A program made the translations under genes and the position numbers. This document shows positions 18,855 through 29,523 of a stretch of DNA of 64,000 nt, piece after piece; position 1 is the first letter of the stretch, and every line of letters starts with the position of its first letter. The stretch comes from Aliidiomarina indica (GTDB lineage: Bacteria; Pseudomonadota; Gammaproteobacteria; Enterobacterales; Alteromonadaceae). The stretch spans positions 147,469 to 211,468 of the forward strand of contig NZ_JACAVQ010000005.1 in assembly GCF_015354615.1 (NCBI RefSeq), read 5' to 3'. The notes beneath the pieces were generated by a model. The model did not search any database, was not told the origin of the DNA, and saw nothing but the letters and a program-made list of their open reading frames with translations.

Positions 18855-20078
18855 TTACATACCTGCTAATTGATTAAGTGCCAATATCGGTAAGATAATG
18901 GCAAGTACAATAAAGAGCACGATGACTGCCATAACTACAATCAATAACGGCTCAAAGATCTTCAAACTAATATTCACTGTTGCCGCAAATTCCGTATCTT
19001 GGTTGTCGGCACAGCGTCGGAGCATCTGCTCCAATTCTCCACTTTTTTCACCCGATGCAATCATGTGTAGCATCATCGGTGGAAATAATTTGCTCGGCCC
19101 GAGCGCCGCGCGCAAACTCGTTCCCTCACGCACGCGATCGGCGGCATCTTCGACAACTTCGCGCATGCGCAAATTGCCAAGTACCGATGCCGTAATGCGC
19201 AACCCTTCCAACAAAGGCACTGCCGATGCGGTAAGAATACTCAAGGTACGCGCAAACCGAGACGTATTCACACTACGCACGATATTCCCTATAAAAGGCA
19301 TATACAGCGTGCGTTTATGCACCTTGTAACGAAACTTCTCGTTCTTCATTAAGCGGAACCACAACATCAGGGCCACTATGATGGCTAACACCAAATACAG
19401 CCCGTAATTTTGTAGCCATTCACTGACACCGATCAAAACGCGCGTTAACAAAGGCAGCTCTTGTCCGATATCATCAAACTGTTCAATCACTTGCGGCACC
19501 ACGAAGGCTAACAAGAACCCGACTACCCCCATTGCCACTAACGTAAGCACTAACGGATAAACTGCTGCCTGAGTAATTTGACTCTTTAGAGCCTGCCGTT
19601 GTTCCGTATAATCAGCAAGACGATTCAATACTTCATCAAGATGCCCTGATTTTTCGCCCGAAGCGACCATGGCACAGTACAAGTCATCGAATATCGCAGG
19701 AAAGTCACGCATGCCCTCCGCTAGGCTATAGCCTTCTACCACCTTACTGCGCACGGACATCAGCATGCGTTTAAGGCGAGGCCGATCGGTTTGTTCGGCG
19801 ACCGCCAATAATGCTTGTTCAATGGGCAATGCGGCGGCTACGAGGGTGGCTAGTTGGCGCGTGATAAGCGCTAAATCGTGGGTGCTGACCCGGCGTTGAA
19901 ATAACGATTTACGCTGGGAAGATATTCCCTTTTCTTGATTGCCGGCGGATTCAACACTGACGGGAAACATGCCTTGTTCCCGCAGCATTTGCCGAATTTG
20001 CCGTTCGGTATCCGCTTCCAGCACTCCTTGTTTCTTGCGCCCTTGTTGATCCAGGGCCTCATACGAAAACGCTGGCAT
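18855..20078 (-). CDS. gspF: Type II secretion system inner-membrane platform protein F
   Basis: GspF is the polytopic platform protein that contacts GspE and GspL. The N-terminus PAFSYEALDQQGRKKQGVLEADT is the typical opening. Two T2SSF domains follow (about residues 70-195 and 275-395) with three hydrophobic segments (around 170-195, 220-245 and 375-400). The repeated GEKSG motif (ASGEKSGHLDEVLNRLADY and ASGEKSGELEQML) is clear. The length of 407 is standard. Confidence 0.97.
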   Translation of the reverse strand: MPAFSYEALDQQGRKKQGVLEADTERQIRQMLREQGMFPVSVESAGNQEKGISSQRKSLFQRRVSTHDLALITRQLATLVAAALPIEQALLAVAEQTDRPRLKRMLMSVRSKVVEGYSLAEGMRDFPAIFDDLYCAMVASGEKSGHLDEVLNRLADYTEQRQALKSQITQAAVYPLVLTLVAMGVVGFLLAFVVPQVIEQFDDIGQELPLLTRVLIGVSEWLQNYGLYLVLAIIVALMLWFRLMKNEKFRYKVHKRTLYMPFIGNIVRSVNTSRFARTLSILTASAVPLLEGLRITASVLGNLRMREVVEDAADRVREGTSLRAALGPSKLFPPMMLHMIASGEKSGELEQMLRRCADNQDTEFAATVNISLKIFEPLLIVVMAVIVLFIVLAIILPILALNQLAGM

Positions 20079-20081
20079 GTG

Positions 20082-21626
20082 CTATTCCTCGCGGGTTACA
20101 CGTAAAACTTCCTCGAGCGTTGTATACCCAAGAAGAATTTTATCGCGGCCATCCTGGCGGATGCTCGGGTAATTCTTGCGCGCATAACGCTCGATGGCTT
20201 GTTCCCCTTGACCGTTATGGATTAACTCACGGGTGGTTTCATCGATAACGAGCATTTCATGAATACCGGTTCGGCCCCGATAGCCCGTGTGGTTGCATTT
20301 AGCACAGCCCCGCGGTCGATAAATAGACGGAGCAGTGCTTGCCTCAACACCGAGTAATTCACATTCTTCCGGGGTCGCCACATGGGTCTCGCGACAATCT
20401 TTACAGAGGGTTCGTACCAGTCGCTGGGAGATAACGGCCAGTAAACTAGACGACAATAAGAAAGGCTCAATGCCCATGTCTTCAAGGCGTGTAATGGCAC
20501 CGGCCGCTGTATTGGTGTGCAAGGTTGATAGCACTAAGTGTCCGGTTAATGACGCTTGCACCGCAATTTGCGCGGTTTCACCGTCTCGAATCTCACCCAC
20601 CATCACGACGTCGGGATCCTGACGCAAAATGGCCCGTAAACCTCGGGCGAACGTCATATCCACACGCGGGTTCACCTGCATTTGGCCAACACCTTCAAGG
20701 GCATATTCAATGGGGTCTTCCACCGTCAGAATATTCCGATCTTTGGTGTTAATTTCAGACAACCCTGCGTACAAGGTGGTACTTTTACCAGAACCGGTCG
20801 GGCCGGTCACCAGAATAATCCCGTGAGGTTTATGAATCAGATTCGAGAATATTTTCCGATTCTTATCGGTCATACCCAGCTCGGTTAAATCTAAGCGGGC
20901 ATTATTTTTATCCAATAAACGCAGTACTGCCCGTTCACCATGGTTGGACGGCATCGTCGATACCCGCACATCCACGGCTCGACCCGCGATAAGCAACGAA
21001 ATACGACCATCTTGCGGCAACCGTTTTTCGGCAATATCTAACTGCGCCATCACCTTGATGCGGGATACCAGCAAGGAGGCTAATTTACGATTTGGTCGCA
21101 GAATTTCCCGCAGCACACCATCGATGCGAAAGCGAATCACCAAATCTTTTTCGAAGGTTTCGATATGAATATCCGAAGCGCCTTCTTTGATGGCTTCGCT
21201 CAGCATGGCGTTGATTAATTTAATAATCGGCGCATCGTCTTCGCTATCTAATAGATCTTCTGTTTGCGGCAGCTCTTCGGCAAGAGAAAACAAATTCACC
21301 TCGTTGCCTATGTCTTCCATCAGCTGCTTCGCTTCTGACGAGTCACGCTGATAGGCTTGACTTAGCAAGCGATCAAACTCGTTTTCAGAATGCTCTATCA
21401 CGGCAAAGCCCTGACTGAGTAAACGACGCACTTCGTGTAATGTTTTTGCACTTACATTGCCGCGGGTATGTAACGTGGGCGTGTCGTTATCCCAGGTTAA
21501 CACCACCCCAAAGCGGCGAGAGAACCCATACGGTAGGCGTTGATGCGCCTCCCCTGGCTCCGGCACTTGTGCCGCGACCGCTTGGATATTCTTAGCGTCA
21601 GATGTGTCCTTAGTCGTGTCGCTCAT
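20082..21626 (-). CDS. gspE: Type II secretion system ATPase E
   Basis: GspE is the cytoplasmic hexameric ATPase that drives pseudopilus assembly. Walker A is GPTGSGKST at residues 275-283. The Asp/Walker B region [12 protein letters not shown] follows near 335-346. A tetracysteine zinc motif (CKDC ... CAKC) lies near residues 400-440. The N-terminal domain contacts GspL. The start shares a base with the gspD stop. The length of 514 is normal. Confidence 0.97.
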   Translation of the reverse strand: MSDTTKDTSDAKNIQAVAAQVPEPGEAHQRLPYGFSRRFGVVLTWDNDTPTLHTRGNVSAKTLHEVRRLLSQGFAVIEHSENEFDRLLSQAYQRDSSEAKQLMEDIGNEVNLFSLAEELPQTEDLLDSEDDAPIIKLINAMLSEAIKEGASDIHIETFEKDLVIRFRIDGVLREILRPNRKLASLLVSRIKVMAQLDIAEKRLPQDGRISLLIAGRAVDVRVSTMPSNHGERAVLRLLDKNNARLDLTELGMTDKNRKIFSNLIHKPHGIILVTGPTGSGKSTTLYAGLSEINTKDRNILTVEDPIEYALEGVGQMQVNPRVDMTFARGLRAILRQDPDVVMVGEIRDGETAQIAVQASLTGHLVLSTLHTNTAAGAITRLEDMGIEPFLLSSSLLAVISQRLVRTLCKDCRETHVATPEECELLGVEASTAPSIYRPRGCAKCNHTGYRGRTGIHEMLVIDETTRELIHNGQGEQAIERYARKNYPSIRQDGRDKILLGYTTLEEVLRVTREE

Positions 21627-23728
21627 TAGCGCCCTCCCGACTCCGCTTCTTTACGAATCTCTTCCATATCCCGACGCCATTCGTCTAAGAAACGACGGTA
21701 TTCGGGTGGCAATGCGTCGTAATCATCCCAATCGGGTAATACCGGCACTGTATCGCGCGAGCGTAATGAAATACCGCGATCACGCTGCTCTAGCTGTTGC
21801 GCCCGCAGATAACTATATTTACGTTGACTCAACTGCCCCATGCGATTGTCGTCACGAATAATCGTCGGACGAATAAATATCATCAGGTTGCGCTTACGCG
21901 TGTTCACACTGGTTGATTTAAAGAGGTGCCCCAGAATTGGGATATCCCCTAGCAACGGTACTTTCGATAAACTTTCTTGCACATCTTCATCGATTAAACC
22001 ACCAAGTACGACTGTTTCACCGTCGCGGGCCAGAACCGTCGTTTTTAGTTCACGTTTATTAAAGGTCACATCCACCGAGGTGGCCCCAGCAATACTGGAT
22101 ACTTCCTGCTCAATTAATAACTGAACGGAGTCCCCTTCATTGATTTGCGGTGTCACACGTAAGCGAATACCCACTTCACGGCGATCAATGGTTTGGAACG
22201 GGTTGTCATTGTTAGAACCGGCAGTGGCCCCAGTAATTGTCGGCACTTCTTGACCAACAAGTATCGACGCTTCTTGGTTGTCCAAGGTTGTAATACTTGG
22301 CGCCGATAGAATATTCGAGTTCGTGGTGGTGGCTACCGCTTGCACGACAGCGGCCCAGCCATCTTGTACAGTACCGAACAGAAGACCATTCGCATTGCCC
22401 AGAAGGTTTGCCAATAACGAGAAATCGCCCCGTTGATCTGGTTCCCGCGTGGTAAATTCGTTGCCCGCATTATCAACACGCGTTACTTCGGCGCCAGGTC
22501 GAGTACGCGCGGCTTCTGCGGCTACACCTAACGGACCAATCGGGACGATGTTGCCGTTATTGTGCTGCATCATACCGAATTCTTCACTGGCCCATTGAAT
22601 GCCGAAGTTAATGCCGTCGCCTTCGAATACTTCCACAATAATGGCTTCAACTAACACTTGAGCGCGGCGAATATCGAGCTGACCAATGACATTTTCAATG
22701 GCACGAAGTAGATCGGGCTGTGCGGTAACGACGATAGCGTTAGTCGGTGTGTGGGCTTCAATACTTACTTCAGTGCCGCGACGTGAGGTGCGCGCTGCAC
22801 CACCACCGCCTGACCCCGATCCTGAGGCTGCCGCACGTTCCTCAGCGATAATGGTTTCTGTCATCCCACGGAGTAACTGCACCATCTCTTCCGCTTTGGC
22901 ATAGCGCAAGTAGAACACGCGGGTATTGCCGCTGGTTTGCATTTCTGTATCGAGTTGGCGTAAGAGTCGTGCCACGCGTTCCCGAGCGCGCGGATCGCCG
23001 CTAATTAAAATACGATTTGTACGTTCATCGGCGACAATACGCGGAATCATCATTTCCGGTATGCCAGAACCTTGCTGCTGGAAAACACTTTGTGCGATGC
23101 GCACCATTTCTGCAGCGGAGCCATGTTGTAACTGCACCACTTCAACATCCTGATCACCGGCCCGGTCCACATGCTGAATAATTTGCACTAAGCGGTTTAT
23201 CAGTGATGCACGGCCGCTCATCATGATAACGTTCGACGGGTCATAACTCATCACCGCGCCACCGCTAGCTTGATCATTGAGCTGACGCAATAAAGGCGCG
23301 AGTTCGCGCACGGACACATTGCGCAGGGGGACGACGCGGGTCACCCATTCGTCGCCGGTAAATGAATCGTCATCGACCACCGGCACCGGTGCGGATTTTG
23401 CGTCGCGATCACGGATAACTTTGAGCGGGCCGTTATCCATGCGCACCACGGCATAACCGTACACTTCCAGCACGTTTAAGAAAAACTGATAATACTGTTC
23501 GCGGTTCATTACATCGTAACTACGGACGTTAATACGACCGCGTACTTCCGGATCGATAATAATCGTTTCTTCGAGGTTTCGACTCACCGCTTGAATAAAT
23601 TCATTGATATCGGTGTTTTTAAAGCTCGCTGAGAACTCTTCTTGGGACTGAGCATGAGCCGCATGCATAGGCACGAGGGCCAAACTGGCTGCAAACGACA
23701 TTCCAATGATTTTGGTTAGCAAACGCAT
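21626..23728 (-). CDS. gspD: Type II secretion system secretin D
   Basis: GspD forms the outer-membrane channel of the secretion system. It has a cleavable signal ending AHAQS, then periplasmic N0 and N1-N3 domains (about residues 30-330). A Gly/Ser-rich linker (SGSGSGGGG) lies within N3. The C-terminal secretin barrel contains [10 protein letters not shown], and [20 protein letters not shown] followed by [11 protein letters not shown]. The C-terminal tail of about 75 residues may be the region recognised by a pilotin, but no pilotin gene lies here. Confidence 0.97.
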   Translation of the reverse strand: MRLLTKIIGMSFAASLALVPMHAAHAQSQEEFSASFKNTDINEFIQAVSRNLEETIIIDPEVRGRINVRSYDVMNREQYYQFFLNVLEVYGYAVVRMDNGPLKVIRDRDAKSAPVPVVDDDSFTGDEWVTRVVPLRNVSVRELAPLLRQLNDQASGGAVMSYDPSNVIMMSGRASLINRLVQIIQHVDRAGDQDVEVVQLQHGSAAEMVRIAQSVFQQQGSGIPEMMIPRIVADERTNRILISGDPRARERVARLLRQLDTEMQTSGNTRVFYLRYAKAEEMVQLLRGMTETIIAEERAAASGSGSGGGGAARTSRRGTEVSIEAHTPTNAIVVTAQPDLLRAIENVIGQLDIRRAQVLVEAIIVEVFEGDGINFGIQWASEEFGMMQHNNGNIVPIGPLGVAAEAARTRPGAEVTRVDNAGNEFTTREPDQRGDFSLLANLLGNANGLLFGTVQDGWAAVVQAVATTTNSNILSAPSITTLDNQEASILVGQEVPTITGATAGSNNDNPFQTIDRREVGIRLRVTPQINEGDSVQLLIEQEVSSIAGATSVDVTFNKRELKTTVLARDGETVVLGGLIDEDVQESLSKVPLLGDIPILGHLFKSTSVNTRKRNLMIFIRPTIIRDDNRMGQLSQRKYSYLRAQQLEQRDRGISLRSRDTVPVLPDWDDYDALPPEYRRFLDEWRRDMEEIRKEAESGGR

Positions 23729-23740
23729 GATCGATACCTA

Positions 23741-24634
23741 TTAATTCGGAATACTAAGTTCCAACGTAACTGGCTCATCATCCCGCAACACCACAATAGT
23801 CGCGGAGGTTAATGAACCAATATCACGCAAGATGGAAGCTGCCTCGGCAAGGTTGGTGAGGTCATAGCCATTTAAACTAATCGCAATGTCACCCGACTGA
23901 AACCCAGCTGCAGCAAACAATTCTGGATATTTACTTGGTGCCAAACGGTACCCAATAAGAGCACCATCCCGCTGAACCGGCGTAATGCTCACCAGCTCAC
24001 TAATGTTTTCAGGGTTTATATCTTCCACATAAACGGGCAACTCACTGGGACTATCTTGCGTTTGTTGGCGTGGCTCTGTGGTGTCGTTTACCTGACGTAA
24101 GGTTAATCCGGGTTCAAAGCCATCCCGGCCATCTAAATACAATGTTTCCAAGCGACCGGCGTTTTCTAAAATAATCCGATCAGACAGAATCTCATTCACG
24201 ACCGCGCGACTTGACGCAATGGTTTCTCCAGGAATATAGGTTACCTGGTTGTTCCCTTGCTGAATAATTGCGGCTGAACGCTCCGGCACCGTGCTTGCGG
24301 TTACACCCACCAAACGAATGTTTAAGGTGGTTTCTGGTGCTTCGGTTGTGCGCACTTGTCGTGTCGGCTCGGCGCCACGCTCACCAAATAAATGCATCTG
24401 CTGAATGCGTGTTGGATTCAGTTGGACCTGCTCGCCCATACCTTGTCCTGCCACGGCAAGCGGCACCGGTAAATCTGCGGGAGCAAGAACACGCCACGTA
24501 ATACTGGCCGCTATCCATACCGCAACGCACAGCAATAGAATTCCGACACCCGTAAGCACAGGCTGCAAAACGCTGCGAGAAAAGGCGCTCAGATTCGCCA
24601 CGGAGAGCGAGCTGATTGACAGTGATTTGACCAT
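23741..24634 (-). CDS. gspC: Type II secretion system protein C
   Basis: GspC is a bitopic inner-membrane protein that bridges to the secretin and helps select substrates. The N-terminal cytoplasmic segment is short. One membrane helix (VGILLLCVAVWIAASITWRV) lies near residues 30-50. The homology region (LNIRLVGVTAS...) that binds GspD follows, and a PDZ-like domain is at the C-terminus (FQSGDIAISLNGYDLTNLAEA). It is the first gene of gspC-N. Confidence 0.94.
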   Translation of the reverse strand: MVKSLSISSLSVANLSAFSRSVLQPVLTGVGILLLCVAVWIAASITWRVLAPADLPVPLAVAGQGMGEQVQLNPTRIQQMHLFGERGAEPTRQVRTTEAPETTLNIRLVGVTASTVPERSAAIIQQGNNQVTYIPGETIASSRAVVNEILSDRIILENAGRLETLYLDGRDGFEPGLTLRQVNDTTEPRQQTQDSPSELPVYVEDINPENISELVSITPVQRDGALIGYRLAPSKYPELFAAAGFQSGDIAISLNGYDLTNLAEAASILRDIGSLTSATIVVLRDDEPVTLELSIPN

Positions 24635-24679
24635 GAACGTGGAATCTACTTCTTATTAAAATAATGTTATCGATTTGGC

Positions 24680-24708
24680 ATTCTAGCGCGCTATGCGGTG
24701 AACAACAA
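24680..24708 (-). promoter_or_regulatory. Candidate promoter of the gsp operon
   Basis: On the minus strand TTGTTG and TAGAAT are separated by 17 nt, about 45 nt before gspC. The -35 match is weak, so this is a tentative call. The gap is shared with the divergent hslR gene. Confidence 0.35.
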
Positions 24709-24781
24709 TGCACAGTGCCGTAAAAATATGTAAGGAATCATGTTACACTCTGACGCACATATTGTGCAGGAGTTTCACATC

Positions 24782-25165
24782 ATGACCGATGTCTCAGTGC
24801 GATTGGATAAGTGGTTGTGGGCAGCCCGTTTTTTTAAGACCCGAGGGCTTGCGCGCAGTGCCATTCAGGCGGGTAAAGTTCACTACAATGGGCAACGCAC
24901 AAAACCCGCCAAGATCGTTGAAACCGGTGCATTGCTATCGATACTACGCGGTTATGACCGCTTTGAAATAGAAGTTGTCGCGCTCAGTGAACACCGACGC
25001 GGTGCGCCAGAGGCCCAAGCCCTCTATTCAGAGACTGAAGCAAGTATCGCCAAACGCGAAGAAAACGCGCGCGCGCGCAAACTCAATCAATTGTATAATC
25101 CGCACCCTGACCAGCGACCGGATAAGAAACAGCGGCGCGATTTAATAAAATTTAAACAGCAATAG
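24782..25165 (+). CDS. hslR: Heat-shock ribosome-associated protein Hsp15
   Basis: Hsp15 binds 50S subunits carrying blocked nascent chains and helps recycle them. An S4-type RNA-binding domain is visible (VRLDKWLWAARFFKTRGLA, then AIQAGKVHYNGQRTKPAKIV). The basic C-terminal tail (DQRPDKKQRRDLIKFKQQ) fits the family. I chose the ATG at 24782, with AGGAG 10 nt upstream, over an ATG 14 codons earlier. The length of 127 is close to E. coli HslR (133). It is followed by hslO, the usual pair. Confidence 0.94.
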   Translation: MTDVSVRLDKWLWAARFFKTRGLARSAIQAGKVHYNGQRTKPAKIVETGALLSILRGYDRFEIEVVALSEHRRGAPEAQALYSETEASIAKREENARARKLNQLYNPHPDQRPDKKQRRDLIKFKQQ

Positions 25166-25214
25166 TACAATGTCAGTCCCATTGCCGACTGCCATTGTGA
25201 TAAAGGACGCCAGT

Positions 25215-26081
25215 ATGTCGAATTCCCTTGACCAAATTCTCCGTTTTACGTTTGCCAATCATGATGTGCGTGGCGAAATCGTTCAGTTGGCGCAGAGTTA
25301 TCATGAACTTACCCAAGGCCATGATTACCCGGCTCCGGTGCAGCACTTACTGGGTGAGTTAATGGCGGTCACGAGTCTACTTACAGCCACGCTAAAGTTC
25401 GAAGGCCACATCAATGTGCAAGTTCAAGGCAATGGGCCGCTAAACTACGCCACGGTAAATGGTAGTCATCAGCAAGCATTGCGTGGTGTCGCTCGGGTCA
25501 AATCAGAGCTCACCGGCGATAGCTTTCGCGATTTGGTGGGTGATAACGCCATCTTATTGATCACCCTGACACCAGAGCAAGGAGAGCGCTATCAGGGTGT
25601 CACCACCATTGACGGCGATTCCCTAGCCGCCTGTATTGAAGCTTACTTCCAACAATCCGAGCAGTTAGCTACACGGGTTTGGTTATTTGCGGATGTTGAG
25701 CAAAAACGCGCAGGCGGGCTGTTTTTACAAGCACTGCCCGGCACCGACGGACTGGATGGTTTTCAGCACCTGACAACCTTGGCAGAAACAGTCACCGGCG
25801 AAGAGCTGCTAAATTTGCCTGCCACCGATATGTTGCATCGTCTTTATCACGAAGAAGACGTGCATGTGTATCCAACCCAAGATGTCCGCTTCTTCTGCGG
25901 TTGTTCACGGGAAGCCACCATGCAAGCACTGCGCAGTTTATCCCAAGAAGAACTGATGGATATTCTCAAGCAAGAGGGAGCGCTTACGCTTACTTGCGAT
26001 TATTGTCTTACCGACTACGTCTTTAATGAATTCGATGTGCAATCACTGCACGCGCATCAAGCGCCTGACCAAGCCCAATAA
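25215..26081 (+). CDS. hslO: Redox-regulated chaperone Hsp33
   Basis: Hsp33 is a cytoplasmic holdase switched on by oxidation. The zinc-binding Cys motifs are present at the C-terminus: FFCGCSREATM and LTCDYCLTDYVF, giving the four redox-sensitive Cys. The start at 25215 (MSNSLDQILRFTF) has AAAGGA upstream; an in-frame ATG at 25170 lacks one. The length of 288 matches the family. A terminator follows directly. Confidence 0.96.
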   Translation: MSNSLDQILRFTFANHDVRGEIVQLAQSYHELTQGHDYPAPVQHLLGELMAVTSLLTATLKFEGHINVQVQGNGPLNYATVNGSHQQALRGVARVKSELTGDSFRDLVGDNAILLITLTPEQGERYQGVTTIDGDSLAACIEAYFQQSEQLATRVWLFADVEQKRAGGLFLQALPGTDGLDGFQHLTTLAETVTGEELLNLPATDMLHRLYHEEDVHVYPTQDVRFFCGCSREATMQALRSLSQEELMDILKQEGALTLTCDYCLTDYVFNEFDVQSLHAHQAPDQAQ

Positions 26082-26085
26082 CAAC

Positions 26086-26120
26086 AAAAGCCAGTCCACT
26101 TGACAGTGTGACTGGCTTTT
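26086..26120. terminator. Bidirectional intrinsic terminator between hslO and der
   Basis: AAAAGCCAGTC and GACTGGCTTTT pair around a short loop and have T-rich ends in both directions. It lies 5 bp after hslO and 17 bp beyond the end of the convergent der gene. Confidence 0.85.
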
Positions 26121-26137
26121 CTATCTCATCGTTTCCG

Positions 26138-27589
26138 CTATTTTTTCACAAATCGCATCATCCGCTTGCGCTTGCGCTGCTGCGAGAGCGTGAGCGAATT
26201 TTTCTTGCCTTCAAATGGGTTCTTACCGGTGCGGAATTCAACTTTCACCGGCGTTCCCATCAGCTTCAATGATTTACGGAAATAATTCATTAAGTAGCGT
26301 TTATAACTCTCCGGTAAATCATTGACCTGATTGCCATGCACCACGATTAAAGGCGGATTGTAGCCACCGGCGTGCGCAAACTTGAGCTTCACCCGACGAC
26401 CTCGCACCAACGGCGGTTGATGTTCTTCTTGGGCCGACTCCATAATACGTGTTAACTGGGATGTGCTTACCCGTTTGGTGGCACTGGCATAAGCTTCTTG
26501 TACCGAGGTAAATAGATGACCGACATTGGTACCATGCAGTGCAGAAATAAAATGAACCCGAGCGAAATCAACAAAGCCTAAACGCCGATCCAGCTCGTCT
26601 TTAATCCACTGCTTTGCATCCTGCTCTAAGCCATCCCACTTGTTTACCGCAATGACCACTGAGCGGCCTGCATTCAGCACAAAGCCTAGCAAGTTCAGAT
26701 CTTGGTCACTAATTGCTTCGCGGGCATCAATGACTAAAATAACCACGTTAGCGCTCTCAATGGCCTGTAAGGTTTTTACCACCGAGTATTTTTCCACGGC
26801 CATATCAATTCGGCCCCGACGCCGCACACCAGCGGTATCAATCAGAACATACTCGCGGCCGTCACGTTCCATCGGAATGTACACGCTATCGCGCGTGGTG
26901 CCCGGCATGTCGTAAACCACAACCCGATCTTCACCGAGAATTCGGTTGGTGAGGGTTGATTTACCTACGTTTGGTCGACCAATAATTGCCAATTTAATAG
27001 GTTGCGACTGTAACCGCTCGATCTCGGCCAGCGCGTCGGCTTCGGTCAATTCCTTCGGCTCTTCCGGCTTTGGCTGTATCAGCATATCCGGATAGCTGGC
27101 TTCAAGGGGCTGCAAACTCGCTCGTAACAATTGCCCTACACCACGGCCATGGGCCGCCGCAACTTGCCAAACCTGCCCCAATCCAAGGCCATAAAAATCA
27201 GCGGCGGCAGCATCACCATCGAGCCCGTCGATTTTATTCGCCACAAGATAAACAGGCTTGTCTTGCTTGCGCAGATACTCGGCAATAAATTCATCAGCAG
27301 CACTAATGCCCATGCGTGCATCAACCAAAAACAAAACCACATCGGCTTCATCAATCGCTTGTAACGATTGCTTGGCCATCAGCAGATCAAGCCCTTCTTC
27401 TTTACCATGAATCCCGCCGGTATCTACCACGATAAACTGGTGTTGATCATAACGTCCTTGACCATATTGACGGTCACGCGTTAGCCCCGGGAAATCGGCC
27501 ACTAAGGCATCCCGAGTTTGGGTAAGGCGATTAAAAAGTGTGGATTTGCCAACATTAGGACGGCCCACAAGGGCGACCACGGGTATCAT
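26138..27589 (-). CDS. der: Ribosome biogenesis GTPase Der (EngA)
   Basis: Der is a double GTPase needed for maturation of the 50S subunit. Two G domains are evident: GRPNVGKST with [12 protein letters not shown] and NKIDG in the first, and a second GRPNVGKST with [11 protein letters not shown] and NKWDG. The KH-like C-terminal domain ends in a basic tail ([20 protein letters not shown]). The start at 27589 has GAGAGGAAA just upstream; an ATG eight codons earlier overlaps that site. It is the last gene of the hisS-yfgM-bamB-der run. Confidence 0.97.
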   Translation of the reverse strand: MIPVVALVGRPNVGKSTLFNRLTQTRDALVADFPGLTRDRQYGQGRYDQHQFIVVDTGGIHGKEEGLDLLMAKQSLQAIDEADVVLFLVDARMGISAADEFIAEYLRKQDKPVYLVANKIDGLDGDAAAADFYGLGLGQVWQVAAAHGRGVGQLLRASLQPLEASYPDMLIQPKPEEPKELTEADALAEIERLQSQPIKLAIIGRPNVGKSTLTNRILGEDRVVVYDMPGTTRDSVYIPMERDGREYVLIDTAGVRRRGRIDMAVEKYSVVKTLQAIESANVVILVIDAREAISDQDLNLLGFVLNAGRSVVIAVNKWDGLEQDAKQWIKDELDRRLGFVDFARVHFISALHGTNVGHLFTSVQEAYASATKRVSTSQLTRIMESAQEEHQPPLVRGRRVKLKFAHAGGYNPPLIVVHGNQVNDLPESYKRYLMNYFRKSLKLMGTPVKVEFRTGKNPFEGKKNSLTLSQQRKRKRMMRFVKK

Positions 27590-27612
27590 GTAATTTCCTC
27601 TCTCCTGAAACA

Positions 27613-27640
27613 CGTTCAGGGCCCAACTCGGCCCTGAACG
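27613..27640. other. Strong 11-bp hairpin between bamB and der
   Basis: CGTTCAGGGCC and GGCCCTGAACG pair perfectly around a 6-nt loop. In the leftward mRNA it lies 23 nt before the der start and 62 nt after bamB. There is no U-tract, so it is probably not a terminator. It could be a processing or stability element that separates bamB from der expression. Confidence 0.6.
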
Positions 27641-27701
27641 ATTGGCGGTATTCCGCCTGCATACGCTATTGTACTACAAGTCAGCGATTAGGTATGCATG
27701 A

Positions 27702-28889
27702 TTATCGGCCTTGCTCACGCAGGGCAACAACATTGCCCTTGGCATCTTGCACAATGAGTTTATCACCCACAATCAATGGCGCACTATGAATGCGCTCATC
27801 GCCAATGCGATAGCGTCCTACGAGTTCGCCATTGCTGCGATTAAACCAATGCAAATAACCAAAACGGTCACCCGACACCAAATAGCTGCCAGATACTGCC
27901 GGCTCCGTTAAAGAGCGCAAGAACAAATCTGAGTTGCGCCACAATTCCATACCATTGGCGCGATCGATACTAATCAAATGACTCTGTTGATTGACTAGGG
28001 CTATGCGTGTTGCCGCTTGTACCGGGCCACGCCAGCTGCCGTATTCCCGCTTCCACATCACTTCGCCATTGCGTAAATCAAAGGCTGCTAAATCGCCGTT
28101 AAAAGCCGACATATAAATGGTTCCACCCCACACTAAGGGCGCGCCATCCACATCAACTAAGCGCTCGAGATCGGTCGAGCCGGTCGGTACAGAGATCCGC
28201 TCTTCCCACGCCAACATGCCATTTTCAGCGATAAGAACAACCACTTTACCGGTGGCACTGCCAAAAATGGCTCCGCCGCTATTTAACGCAACCGGTGATG
28301 TACCGCGCAAACTTAACAACGACACTTCTTCTTCGTGAGTCCAAAGTATCTCACCATCTTGGGCGCGTAAGGCGGCAACAATGCCAGAGCCTAAATGAAC
28401 CACCACACGGCCTTCGCCTACTGAAGGCGCCGCCAATACTTCGCCTGGAACTTTCTGTTCCCACTTCAGCTCACCGCTGTCGGAATCAAACGCATAAACC
28501 ACGCCGTTTTCAGAACCAACAAACAGCATTGAACCGGCCACCGCTATTCCGCTAAAGCGAGCAGGCTCACCGCCAAAAAAGCGACCAAACACGGGTTTGC
28601 GACCACCCATTTTTTGCGACCAAAGCTCACGTCCGTTATCAGCATTTAGCGCTGCCACGGTGCCATGGCGGTCGGCCACATAAATCACGCCATCTTGATG
28701 CACAGGGCGTAACCGCGAGTAATGATTTCCCTCGCCGATTCCAACCCGCGTACTCCACACTTCTGAAGCAGTCACTTCAGGGGTAATAGACCGCAGATCT
28801 GCGTGGCGGGGTCCTTCATCTTTCGATGAACAGGCCGCTAAGAAAATGGATGCTACGGCGACGACTAACCAGTGTTTAGTTTTAATCAT
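27702..28889 (-). CDS. bamB: Outer membrane assembly lipoprotein BamB
   Basis: BamB is the beta-propeller lipoprotein of the BAM complex that inserts outer-membrane proteins. The signal ends in the lipobox LAAC, with Cys 20 the lipidated residue. PQQ-like WD-type repeats follow through the whole protein (GRELWSQKMGG, GELKWEQKVPGE, GEILWTHEEEV, GEVMWKREYG, MELWRNSDLF), consistent with an eight-bladed propeller. The length of 395 is standard. It overlaps the yfgM stop by 4 nt. Confidence 0.96.
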   Translation of the reverse strand: MIKTKHWLVVAVASIFLAACSSKDEGPRHADLRSITPEVTASEVWSTRVGIGEGNHYSRLRPVHQDGVIYVADRHGTVAALNADNGRELWSQKMGGRKPVFGRFFGGEPARFSGIAVAGSMLFVGSENGVVYAFDSDSGELKWEQKVPGEVLAAPSVGEGRVVVHLGSGIVAALRAQDGEILWTHEEEVSLLSLRGTSPVALNSGGAIFGSATGKVVVLIAENGMLAWEERISVPTGSTDLERLVDVDGAPLVWGGTIYMSAFNGDLAAFDLRNGEVMWKREYGSWRGPVQAATRIALVNQQSHLISIDRANGMELWRNSDLFLRSLTEPAVSGSYLVSGDRFGYLHWFNRSNGELVGRYRIGDERIHSAPLIVGDKLIVQDAKGNVVALREQGR

Positions 28890-29506
28890 TCGTGTCCTGC
28901 CAGATTGTCGATTTTCATCTGCAAGGCGCTGTTAGCTCCTGCTGCAGATGCGTCTGCTGCGGCGAGATACGATTCCCGTGCAGCACTATAATTACCTTGC
29001 GCATAATAGATATCACCCTGCACTTCCGCTACGTTGGCAGCGAAGGCAGTGCTACGAACCCCGGCAAGCCATGCTTGCGCACTTGTGAAGTCTTCACGGG
29101 CCGCATCAATTCGAGCTAAACGCAATGCAACAATGGCTTTTAGCTCGTCCTGACGTAATTCAGAGTGGGCTAATTCCAGTTGCGTCCGAGCGGTATCCAA
29201 ATCGCCTGCATTCACCGCATGCTGTGCCACGTATAAACGGGCCAATGCGCCTTGCTCGGTTCCTGATAACTCGTCAGTCATTGCGCGAGCACGGGCAATG
29301 GCATCGTCATCTTCACCAAACTGCAGTGTTTCGATCACTTCTTGATACGCTGCTGTGCGCGCTTGCGCAGCCTCTACTTGACTGTCTTGGTAATACCGCC
29401 AACCGAACAGTGAGCCTAATCCAAGCACTATCCCTGCTACAATCCAAGGCCCGTAATCTTTAATAAAGGCTTTTATCTGTTCGACTTGTTGATCTTCGTT
29501 TTCCAC
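28886..29506 (-). CDS. yfgM: YfgM-type periplasmic ancillary protein (tetratricopeptide-like)
   Basis: YfgM is an inner-membrane protein with a periplasmic TPR-like domain. In E. coli it contacts the Sec translocon and PpiD. A short cytoplasmic head is followed by one membrane helix (WIVAGIVLGLGSLFGWRYY, about residues 21-39) and helical repeats rich in Ala. The length of 206 matches. Its place between hisS and bamB is conserved. Confidence 0.92.
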   Translation of the reverse strand: MENEDQQVEQIKAFIKDYGPWIVAGIVLGLGSLFGWRYYQDSQVEAAQARTAAYQEVIETLQFGEDDDAIARARAMTDELSGTEQGALARLYVAQHAVNAGDLDTARTQLELAHSELRQDELKAIVALRLARIDAAREDFTSAQAWLAGVRSTAFAANVAEVQGDIYYAQGNYSAARESYLAAADASAAGANSALQMKIDNLAGHE

Positions 29507-29523
29507 TGCCGTTTCCTCTTGAT

